Positions 15,605 through 22,723 of a stretch of 37,104 bases of DNA are shown here, in pieces; position 1 is the first letter of the stretch, and each line of letters begins with the position of its first letter. Both the position numbers and the translations under genes were made by a program. Under the pieces are notes generated by a model. That model was given only the letters and a program-made list of their open reading frames with translations. It made no database searches and was not told where the DNA came from. This DNA comes from Planctomycetota bacterium (GTDB lineage: Bacteria; Planctomycetota; Planctomycetia; Pirellulales; S012-138): assembly GCA_024279285.1 (NCBI GenBank), contig JAJRRR010000078.1, positions 1 through 37,104 on the forward strand. The letters run 5' to 3'.

Positions 15605-16500
15605 GTCGCAAGGGCTCGCCTGCCGATAGCACGGATTTGTTCCTGGATGCCGTGTGCAATACTTTCGGCAGTATCGTGTTTCTGGCGATTCTGGTGGTTT
15701 TGTTGATCGGTCATCGGGTGCGTACTACGGAATCTCAATCGCGATCCTCTCCAACTCAAGTTCAAATCGTTCAGCTTCGCAATGAGATTCAAGTTTTACA
15801 GTCCCAGATTCGTCGGCTGCAACGGGTGCTTGCTGAAGACGATTTGACCAAGAAAACCCCGACGAGTGATCCTGTTTTGCAACAGCTAATCCGGCAGCGT
15901 GATGAGCTCAGGCAAGTTCACGATCGGTTGAAAGATCAGATTGCGCAGGTTCGTGATCAACTTAAGCAGCTTCGGCATACTTCGGAGAGCCTGCGGACCC
16001 AAATAGCTCAAGTCCATGAGGAGCTTCGTCAGGCTCGGCAAAAGCTAAGTCAAGAGGTTGAAAAAGCCAGGCGGAGTTGGGGATTGCCTCAACTGCAGTA
16101 CAGCAATCTTCGGGAGGCGGCATTTATGATCCGGAACAACACGCTCTACGCGGTTCATCGGCCCGGCAGAACTTCCAACCTTAAATATGAAAGCTCCTTG
16201 AGACTTTCAAACGAATGTGTTCGTCGAACATCGGGCAATGTCGTTTATCTTGAACCCGTGCCAGGTCAAGGAATCAAAATAACAGGTGATCTTCAGTCAC
16301 TTCAAGCGGTGAAGAAAAAGTTTAAGGGGTTTAACCCTCAGACTGAACATTTTACATTTTTCGTCTGGGCAGATTCTTTTCAACACTGGCAAAAAGTGCG
16401 CGAGGTGGTGGAGGAGTTGGGATTCCACTATGCATTGTTTCCCATGCTTCCTGAGGACAAAGTTTCCGTGGGCCGAAGTGGTCCACGATTGGTGCAGTAG
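15601..16500 (+). CDS. Coiled-coil ExbD/MotB-like membrane protein (second)
   Basis: Sister of the preceding protein, 299 aa, and last gene of the cluster. The membrane helix (about residues 13-37) reads LFLDAVCNTFGSIVFLAILV. Phe14, Asp16, Val18 and Gly23 sit at exactly the same residue numbers as in the first copy. A coiled coil spans about 45-160. The C-terminal part has the same strand-helix arrangement (HFTFFVWADSFQHWQKVREV), close to the ExbD periplasmic fold. The rest of the two sequences has diverged strongly, so they are old paralogues that may form an obligate heterodimer in the channel. The gene ends 58 bases from a convergent gene; I see no hairpin terminator there. Confidence 0.75.
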   Translation: MSRKGSPADSTDLFLDAVCNTFGSIVFLAILVVLLIGHRVRTTESQSRSSPTQVQIVQLRNEIQVLQSQIRRLQRVLAEDDLTKKTPTSDPVLQQLIRQRDELRQVHDRLKDQIAQVRDQLKQLRHTSESLRTQIAQVHEELRQARQKLSQEVEKARRSWGLPQLQYSNLREAAFMIRNNTLYAVHRPGRTSNLKYESSLRLSNECVRRTSGNVVYLEPVPGQGIKITGDLQSLQAVKKKFKGFNPQTEHFTFFVWADSFQHWQKVREVVEELGFHYALFPMLPEDKVSVGRSGPRLVQ

Positions 16501-16558
16501 TTTCAGGGGTCGCGCTGGACTTTTGGATTGACTTTTCGCTTGGAATGTTAGGGTTGGA

Positions 16559-18757
16559 CTACACGGACAGGAGTTCGGCAATTTCTTCCACGGCAGGATT
16601 TTCCGGGATCGTGGGAAGGATTTCCTCCTCCAGGTGCTCAAAAACTTGATCCCGAATGTGCCGGTTCAGGTCCGGCTGAAAGGACTCAAAGGAAGATGCC
16701 ATTCCAGCGTTTTCTTGAGGTAAGGGTTTTGAGATTTGTCTCAGCAGAGGGGGAGTTTCTACTTCTGGGGTTTGAGGTTCTTCTTCTGCGGTGTGGGAAG
16801 CCAGCAAGGCCCAGGGAAACGCCGCCGAGGAGTTGGCATCTGTCGCCGCAATTGGCCCTGCCAGCAGCAGTCGGCGGGTCAAATCCCCCGTGGGAATTAC
16901 ATTCCCAGGCAAAACATGCATCCCCTGAATATCATGAGGAGCAAAGCCCAAGGGAGTGAGATTCAACAGAGCCGTGACCAGGTTGGTGGTGGTTCGGAAA
17001 AGCAGCAAATCCTCGTTTTGGGCGTTGAGGCCACCGTAAGTGTATCGTCCGGCTACGGAAAACCCGTATTTGGTGCCACTGGTGTCAATCCAGAGGGCAT
17101 TGAGATTGTTTTGAAATCCGTTCAGTCCCAATGTGGCTCCGTCTTGAAGGAGGGTCCAAGAGCCTTGGGTATCTCCCCAGCCCATAGTGGAAGGCGTAAA
17201 CTGGAGCAGGTCCGCGTTATCAAAAATTTGCACTCCTCCCGACCCATCGGGCAAAGTGGCCACCCCTTGGGTGGAAATGACCAGATCTCCCGAGGGGAGG
17301 AACGCCAAGCCGTCTATGTTTTCTTCAGGACCAAACAGTCCTACATCGCTACCGTCGAAAAACCATTCCCAAGTGCCTTGGGTGGTGCGTCCCAGCTTGG
17401 TCGGGTTGAACTTGATGATGTCGTTGAGTCCCACGACCAAGGGGCCGTAGATAGAGTCCACGAGTCCCTTGTTGGCAAGGGAGAGGTAAAGGTTGCCGTC
17501 GTTATCAATAGTAAAGGCTTGGATCGTTTCTCCGGCCGAGGCGTCCAATCCGACATCGCTTCCATCAAAATAAACTTCCACGGCTTGGAACTGGCCTTGA
17601 TCGTCCAGCACTACGGCCAGAATGTCGGCCCCATCATAAGCCACCAAGGTGCCATCGCTCATGGTCATCACCCCAGGACCACCCGGGGCAACCAAGTAAG
17701 AGGTGTAGGTAGGCTGAGGCGGTGGGGGGCCTTGGCCCCGCATGTCGTTGATCCACTGCACATAGTTGCTCACCCGAATGTCAAACCCCAATTCCCCAAA
17801 GGTGCAATTGGTCACTTCGTCAATGTCGGGACCATTGGCGTCGTTGGTCAACTCGTCGTAGCTGATGGCAAAGGAGAAGATTCCGGCTACATAGAGCTGG
17901 CCTCCACTTTCAATGAGCATGGGGCTGCCTTGGTCTCCCAGGAAGCAAGGGAAGGCTTCGTCGGTGATGGGATCCACCCCGGTGTCGTCCACGCCCAACA
18001 ACGCTCCGGCGGCGTCGTTGTCCTGGTTGCCATTGTCAAAGTCGAACAGGAGCATGCGGTCGTTGGGGATGGGATTGCCAGGCAGCAGGGCGTTGAAGTC
18101 TTCGGCTTTGGCATCGTAGCGGTTTCGGCCGTAGATTTTTCGGGTGGGATCGGAGATTCGGGTGTCGTTTCCGCCTACTCCGTAGGCCCCAAAGCCCACA
18201 CGATAGCCCTCCTGCCCCACCTCGTCGGTGTTTTCGTAAAGCGGATAGCCTTCCACGCCGGGCTCCGTCACCCGTTGGGGCAAAGCCAGCACGGCCAGGT
18301 CCGCTCCGCTGAGCACACCACTGCCGTCGGCTTTGATCCCTTGCCAGTCGGGATGAATGGCAATGCGCGTGGGATCCACCTGGCGATAAATGGACAGTCC
18401 ATCCGGGTGATAGATCCACACCTCCACTTCGCGCACGATGTTGTTGCCGTCCAGGTCTGTGGCACATTGGGCTGCAAACAGGATGTGCTTTTTGTCGTCC
18501 AGCAATACCCCAGTGCAAATGGACTCACTGTAATCTTGGTAGGTGATCCACAAGGCCACCACACCGGTGAATTGATCAGGGTCTGCCAGATGGAAAGCCG
18601 GATTGTCGTAGGTGATCATTCTGGGTTCAATGTCGCCTGCGGCAGCAGCGGCGTCCAACAGACATCGTGATTCTAGAGCTTCCAGAGCCAAGGGACGAGA
18701 GAAGCGATTGCGCATACTCTTACCGACCCGTCCTTTCCAAAAACCAAGCCAAGACAT
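16559..18757 (-). CDS. Secreted LEPR-XLL-like protein with inactive trypsin-like domain and propeller-like repeats
   Basis: Extracellular or envelope protein of 732 aa. The N-terminus is basic and holds LALEALESRCLL (residues 23-34), close to the LEPR-XLL leader of planctomycete secreted proteins. Residues 60-340 match a trypsin-like fold, but the catalytic His is Gln97 (HILFAAQC) and the Ser is Gln276 (GDQGSP); Asp153 (GADLAVLAL) remains. It is therefore probably a non-proteolytic binding module. From about 360 to 610 at least three repeats recur, marked FDGSDVGL (397-404 and 467-474) and LQDGATLGL (537-545), each followed by a strand pair, like a beta-propeller. ATG at 18757 is used; Met15 (18715) is an alternative. 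A promoter candidate lies 70 bases upstream. Asp-rich loops suggest calcium binding. Confidence 0.8.
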   Translation of the reverse strand: MSWLGFWKGRVGKSMRNRFSRPLALEALESRCLLDAAAAAGDIEPRMITYDNPAFHLADPDQFTGVVALWITYQDYSESICTGVLLDDKKHILFAAQCATDLDGNNIVREVEVWIYHPDGLSIYRQVDPTRIAIHPDWQGIKADGSGVLSGADLAVLALPQRVTEPGVEGYPLYENTDEVGQEGYRVGFGAYGVGGNDTRISDPTRKIYGRNRYDAKAEDFNALLPGNPIPNDRMLLFDFDNGNQDNDAAGALLGVDDTGVDPITDEAFPCFLGDQGSPMLIESGGQLYVAGIFSFAISYDELTNDANGPDIDEVTNCTFGELGFDIRVSNYVQWINDMRGQGPPPPQPTYTSYLVAPGGPGVMTMSDGTLVAYDGADILAVVLDDQGQFQAVEVYFDGSDVGLDASAGETIQAFTIDNDGNLYLSLANKGLVDSIYGPLVVGLNDIIKFNPTKLGRTTQGTWEWFFDGSDVGLFGPEENIDGLAFLPSGDLVISTQGVATLPDGSGGVQIFDNADLLQFTPSTMGWGDTQGSWTLLQDGATLGLNGFQNNLNALWIDTSGTKYGFSVAGRYTYGGLNAQNEDLLLFRTTTNLVTALLNLTPLGFAPHDIQGMHVLPGNVIPTGDLTRRLLLAGPIAATDANSSAAFPWALLASHTAEEEPQTPEVETPPLLRQISKPLPQENAGMASSFESFQPDLNRHIRDQVFEHLEEEILPTIPENPAVEEIAELLSV

Positions 18758-18827
18758 GCAGCTACCCCCCGCAACTTCAAAGTTAGGAAAGCTACGAAGA
18801 AAATAAAAACCCGTTTACCATTGCGGC

Positions 18828-18856
18828 AGTATAATTAGGCACTTTGGGGGGAGCAA
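18828..18856 (-). promoter_or_regulatory. Candidate promoter of the secreted pseudo-protease gene
   Basis: Read on the minus strand, TTGCTC (18856-18851) and TATACT (18833-18828) are 17 bases apart in the gap between tpiA and this gene. The -10 box matches five of six consensus positions. The leader would be about 60 bases. This separates the gene from the tpiA-aroF unit. Confidence 0.4.
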
Positions 18857-18921
18857 GAATTTTCCGAGCAAACTCCTCCGGGCAAGGGGGAGTTGGGGCA
18901 GGTGCGAGGAAGGGCTTGCGG

Positions 18922-19692
18922 TTAGGTTTCTACGGTCCCGTCGGCAGCGGCGATGATTTTCAGGAAATCTTGAGCTTTGAGACTGGCTCCGCCGACCAAG
19001 GCCCCATCCACATTCGGCTGGCTCAGCAGCGAGGCTGCGTTGTCCGGCTTGACGCTTCCACCGTACTGGATGACCAAGGATTGGGCCACTTGAGGGCCGT
19101 GGTGTTCCTGAATAAGTTGGCGAATTTGGGCATGGACTTCTTCTGCCTGTTGGGGAGTGGCCACATGGCCGGTGCCGATGGCCCAAACCGGCTCGTAGGC
19201 CAGCACCACTTGCAGCATCTCCTCGGCACTTAAGTTGGCCAGGGAGCGTTCCACTTGGGAGCGGACGACTTCCCAGGTCTTGCCGCTTTCGCGTTGTGAG
19301 AGCGTCTCTCCCACACACACGATCGGGCGTAGTCCTGCGGCCAAAGCGGCTTTGACCTTGCGATTGATCACTTCGTCGGTTTCGCCAAAGTGTTGTCGGC
19401 GTTCGCTGTGGCCCAGGATCACGAACACACAGCCTAGGTCCACCAGCATGCTTGGGCTCACCTCGCCGGTGAACGCTCCCGAGGTTTCCCAGTGGGCGTT
19501 TTGTCCGCCCAGGGTCACCGGGGAGTTGCGGAGCACTTGGCTGACCACATCCAGATAAACCGCAGGCGGGCACAGAGCCACTTGCACGGCTGGCCAGCGC
19601 GGAGCTTCTTGAGCCACTGCTGCGGCCAGCACGATGGACTCGGTGCGGCTGAGGTTCATCTTCCAGTTGCCGGCAATCAGCGGGCGTTTCAT
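18922..19692 (-). CDS. tpiA: Triosephosphate isomerase
   Basis: Glycolytic/gluconeogenic enzyme interconverting dihydroxyacetone phosphate and glyceraldehyde 3-phosphate. The 256-aa protein is full length for the family. It has the N-terminal GNWKMN with Lys11, the catalytic His95 in GHSERR, the catalytic Glu167 in [11 protein letters not shown] (phosphate loop lid) and the late IQYGGSVKP and [10 protein letters not shown] phosphate-binding segments. The ATG at 19692 overlaps the aroF stop by four bases, and a GGAG lies just upstream, so tpiA is translated from an aroF-tpiA transcript. Confidence 0.97.
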   Translation of the reverse strand: MKRPLIAGNWKMNLSRTESIVLAAAVAQEAPRWPAVQVALCPPAVYLDVVSQVLRNSPVTLGGQNAHWETSGAFTGEVSPSMLVDLGCVFVILGHSERRQHFGETDEVINRKVKAALAAGLRPIVCVGETLSQRESGKTWEVVRSQVERSLANLSAEEMLQVVLAYEPVWAIGTGHVATPQQAEEVHAQIRQLIQEHHGPQVAQSLVIQYGGSVKPDNAASLLSQPNVDGALVGGASLKAQDFLKIIAAADGTVET

Positions 19693-20723
19693 TGCACAGG
19701 CTCCAGGGTGGAGATGGTTTTTCCGAGCAGTTGGGCCAGTTGTTTGAGCTGTTGGGCCAGTTCGGCGTATTGTTCAGGCAACAGGGCTTGGGCTCCATCG
19801 GACAGGGCTTTTTCCGGCTGGTGGTGCACTTCCACATGCACTCCGTCGGCTCCGGCCGCCAGCCCGGCCATGGCACAAGCTGGAATCAGGTCCGGACGCC
19901 CCGTGGCATGACTGGGATCCACGATGATCGGCAAGTGAGAAAGCTGGTGCACCAAGGGCACCGCCGCCACATCAAACAAGTTGCGCGTGGCCGGATCAAA
20001 ACCTTTGACTCCTCGTTCGCAAAGCACCACTTGGGAAGTGCCCTCGGAGAGAATGTATTCGGCACTCATCAACAGGTCTTGCACCGTGGCGCTCATGCCG
20101 CGTTTGAGGAGAATGGGTTTTTGGGTTTTGCCCACTTCGCTCAGCAGGGTGAAGTTTTGCATGTTTCGGGCGCCGATTTGGAGCATGTCGGCATATTGGC
20201 TCACCAGCTCCACACGGCGAGGGTCCATCACTTCGGTGACCACGGGCATGCCGAACTGGTCTCCTACGGCCCTTAAGATACGCAACCCTTCCTCGCCCAA
20301 ACCTTGAAAGGAGTAGGGGCTGGTGCGTGGCTTGAAAGCTCCTCCGCGGAGGATAGAGGCACCGGCCCGACGCACCGCCGCGGCGATGGTTTCCATCTGC
20401 TCGTAGCTTTCCACGGCACAAGGACCAGCGATGAGAGCCACATGTCCTCCGCCGATTTTCACTCCGGCCACATCCACCACAGTGGGCAAGGGATGGGCTT
20501 CGCGGCTGGCCAGTTTGTACGGAGGAAGGATAGGGACCACTTCGGCCACACCCGGGATAGCAGCCAACGGCTCGGCCTGAAGTTTGGTCTCGTCCCCAAT
20601 CACTCCGATGATCGTCCGATAGGTGCCGCGGCTCAGGTGGGCCCGAAGCCCCAATGACTCCACCCGCTCTATCACATGTTGAATCTGTTCTTCCGTCACA
20701 TCGGGTTTGAGAACGATGATCAC
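19689..20723 (-). CDS. aroF: 3-deoxy-7-phosphoheptulonate synthase (DAHP synthase, type I-beta)
   Basis: First enzyme of the shikimate pathway, joining phosphoenolpyruvate and erythrose 4-phosphate. The 344-aa protein has an N-terminal ferredoxin-like regulatory domain ([20 protein letters not shown], about 1-70) and a KDO8P-synthase-like barrel with [41 protein letters not shown] and [10 protein letters not shown]. The N-terminal domain plus this barrel is the layout of Thermotoga-like I-beta enzymes, in which that domain mediates feedback by aromatic amino acids. The GTG start at 20723 has AAGGAGC seven bases before it. It overlaps tpiA by four bases. The pairing with tpiA has no direct pathway logic beyond central carbon supply. 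Confidence 0.95.
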   Translation of the reverse strand: MIIVLKPDVTEEQIQHVIERVESLGLRAHLSRGTYRTIIGVIGDETKLQAEPLAAIPGVAEVVPILPPYKLASREAHPLPTVVDVAGVKIGGGHVALIAGPCAVESYEQMETIAAAVRRAGASILRGGAFKPRTSPYSFQGLGEEGLRILRAVGDQFGMPVVTEVMDPRRVELVSQYADMLQIGARNMQNFTLLSEVGKTQKPILLKRGMSATVQDLLMSAEYILSEGTSQVVLCERGVKGFDPATRNLFDVAAVPLVHQLSHLPIIVDPSHATGRPDLIPACAMAGLAAGADGVHVEVHHQPEKALSDGAQALLPEQYAELAQQLKQLAQLLGKTISTLEPVQ

Positions 20724-20832
20724 CGCCAGTGCTCCTTGCCGCTGTGAAACTCGGCCAAACAGATGCCCTGCAAACTGCCCAGGGAAAAGTGTATTTTGCT
20801 TCTTCCCCCACCAGGGGACAAGAGCCGGGAGG

Positions 20833-21666
20833 CTAACTCCTTCGGCGTTGGGCTTCGGCGAGGGCCTGTTTCATGTAGGAGAAGCTTTCTTGGGCCAGGC
20901 GTTCCGGGCCGGGGGTGTAGTCAAACACTTCCACTGAAACCCAGCCTTGATAGCCGATGTCCAAAAGGGCGTCAAAAATCGGCACGAAGTCCAACTTTCC
21001 AAACCCCGGCCCTTGAAGGTTGGGATCGTTGGCGTGGAAGTGTTCCAGACGCTCCCGATGGCGACGGATCAGTTCCGGGATGGGCTCGCTTTGACTGCTC
21101 ATGGCTTTGCAGTCCAGGTGGAGTCGGCAGTGGGGATGGCCCACCCGGTCAATCAGTTCCTCGGCGGCTTCGGCAGTGGTGAGCAGGTTGTCTTCGCTGG
21201 GAGCCAGCGGCTCGATGGCCAGCACCACCTGGTTTTCTTCCATAGCCGGCATGACGCGGCGGAACACTTCCACGGCCCAATCCAGGGCCTGCTGGTGCGA
21301 GATGCCGGGCAAGACTTTTCGCTGCTGGGGAGAGCCGAACACCAGCACGCGTCCGCCCAGGTCGTTGCACAATCGGGCCAGTTCTTCCAGGTATCGGGCG
21401 GTTTCCAGGCGTACCTGGGGATCAGGACTTGTCAGGTGCAGTCCTTGGGTTTTGGCCAGCAGCCAGTGCAGACCCACCACGGCCAGCCCTTGGGACTCAA
21501 TGCTTCGGCGGATTTGTTCCCGACGCTGTTGTGGCAGCGTGCGGATGTCCTCAGCGAGGGTAAAAGGGGCCAACTCCACCCCTTGGTAGCCGCACTCACG
21601 AGCAAAAGCAAATCCTCGCTCCAGCGGCCAGGAAGCGAAAGTTTCGTTGCATATGGCAAATCGCAT
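20833..21666 (-). CDS. Sugar phosphate isomerase/epimerase (xylose isomerase-like TIM barrel)
   Basis: Cytosolic TIM-barrel enzyme of 277 aa. It begins [21 protein letters not shown] and carries [10 protein letters not shown]. The usual metal-site residues follow in order: Glu in LAIEPL, Asp in HLDCKAM, His in HFHAND and Glu in VSVEVFDY. This fits the AP-endonuclease-2 superfamily that includes tagatose/psicose 3-epimerases and hydroxypyruvate isomerases. The substrate cannot be told. I use the ATG at 21666; the GTG one codon earlier is too close to the AGAGGAG ribosome-binding site. The methyltransferase gene upstream ends 20 bases away, so the two may be co-transcribed. Confidence 0.85.
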   Translation of the reverse strand: MRFAICNETFASWPLERGFAFARECGYQGVELAPFTLAEDIRTLPQQRREQIRRSIESQGLAVVGLHWLLAKTQGLHLTSPDPQVRLETARYLEELARLCNDLGGRVLVFGSPQQRKVLPGISHQQALDWAVEVFRRVMPAMEENQVVLAIEPLAPSEDNLLTTAEAAEELIDRVGHPHCRLHLDCKAMSSQSEPIPELIRRHRERLEHFHANDPNLQGPGFGKLDFVPIFDALLDIGYQGWVSVEVFDYTPGPERLAQESFSYMKQALAEAQRRRS

Positions 21667-21685
21667 CACAAACTCCTCTTACCCA

Positions 21686-22615
21686 CTAGGAACTCTCTGC
21701 GGAGGATTCAAACAACAGTCGTTGAGCAGCCGAGGAGGCAGGTCGGGCACCGGTAGGTGGAGCGGAAGCCAGCGGGTTTTCGCTTCCTTGCAAGGGATCC
21801 CCGGGGCGAATGTCGGCCAGGCGACGCTGGATGTGTTGCACATACCGGGGCGAAAGCTCTATGCCCAACCACCGTCGCCCCAGCTTCTTGGCCACCGCCA
21901 GTGTGGTTCCGCTTCCGGCAAAGGGGTCCAACACCAGATCGCCCGGGTTGCTACATGCTCGGATGATCCGTCCCAACAACTGCTCCGGCATCTGACAACT
22001 GTGCCAAGTGGCTCGCTCCTTGAAGGTCCCACACACCCGAGGAAAGTACCAAGTATCCTCCTCGGGGCGAAAGGCCCATGGTGCGTCCTGAGGACGGTAA
22101 ATCCAGGTGTCGTCCGGCACGCGGCCCTGGGGATTGGCCCGGGCATCGTTATAGACCAACTGTCTGGCCGAAGGGATGCGAATGGCCTGATCGTTGAAAG
22201 TGAATCGCTTGGGGTCCTTGACCAGGTAGAACAGGTGGGCATGAGATCGGGAAAACTTGGTTCGGCAGTGCACACCAAAGGTGTAGTACCACACGACCCA
22301 ATTGCGACACACCAGCCCGAGTTCCCGAGTGGCAATCCACTTCAACTCCGCAGCGTATTCGTCCCCAATGGCCAACCAGAAAGTTCCATCCGGGGCCAGC
22401 ACCCGAACCACCTCTTGCATCCACCGGCGGCTCCATTGAAGGTATTCCTCGTCCTGCCGGCGGTCCTGGTAAATGTCGTAGTGATAGCCGATGTTAAACG
22501 GGGGGTCGGCAAACGCCAGATTCACGCACCCGGAGGGCAACCGCCCAAGCAGCTCCACGCAGTCTCCTTGCCAGAGTTGGTCGTAGAAGTCTTCGGGCTG
22601 ACCTGAGAAACTCAT
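21686..22615 (-). CDS. DNA methyltransferase, beta class (N4-cytosine or N6-adenine)
   Basis: Site-specific DNA methylase of 309 aa. Motif IV is DPPF (residues 37-40) near the N-terminus, and the AdoMet-binding motif I is DPFAGSGTT (230-238) near the C-terminus; this order defines the beta class. The start is followed by [13 protein letters not shown], typical of these enzymes, and [14 protein letters not shown] lies between the motifs. The last 50 residues are probably disordered. DPPF is used by some N4/N6 enzymes alike, so the modified base is unsure. No restriction endonuclease or specificity gene is nearby, which makes it a solitary methylase, possibly regulatory or protective. The ATG at 22615 follows GGGAGG. 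Confidence 0.92.
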   Translation of the reverse strand: MSFSGQPEDFYDQLWQGDCVELLGRLPSGCVNLAFADPPFNIGYHYDIYQDRRQDEEYLQWSRRWMQEVVRVLAPDGTFWLAIGDEYAAELKWIATRELGLVCRNWVVWYYTFGVHCRTKFSRSHAHLFYLVKDPKRFTFNDQAIRIPSARQLVYNDARANPQGRVPDDTWIYRPQDAPWAFRPEEDTWYFPRVCGTFKERATWHSCQMPEQLLGRIIRACSNPGDLVLDPFAGSGTTLAVAKKLGRRWLGIELSPRYVQHIQRRLADIRPGDPLQGSENPLASAPPTGARPASSAAQRLLFESSAESS

Positions 22616-22723
22616 CCTTGCCGCCTCCCAATCAGGCTCTTGCCGCCTGCGGATTAGGTTGAAGCTGGGCTCATCCTAGCATATTGCCTCCGAGGAACAA
22701 GCAAGTGCTTTTTCCCACGCACC

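Noticed and set aside
11248-16500. Calling the cluster a Zorya system
   Set aside because: The channel lacks ZorA's long tail, the B-type proteins lack an OmpA-like peptidoglycan domain, and no ZorC, ZorD or ZorE is present.
16736-18670. A 644-codon open frame on the + strand opposite the secreted pseudo-protease gene
   Set aside because: It is a mirror of the biased codon use of the real minus-strand gene; its translation has no domain pattern, while the minus strand encodes clear trypsin-like and repeat features.
18815-19876. A 353-codon minus-strand frame covering tpiA
   Set aside because: Low-complexity Arg/Ser/Pro translation out of frame with tpiA, whose catalytic residues are intact.
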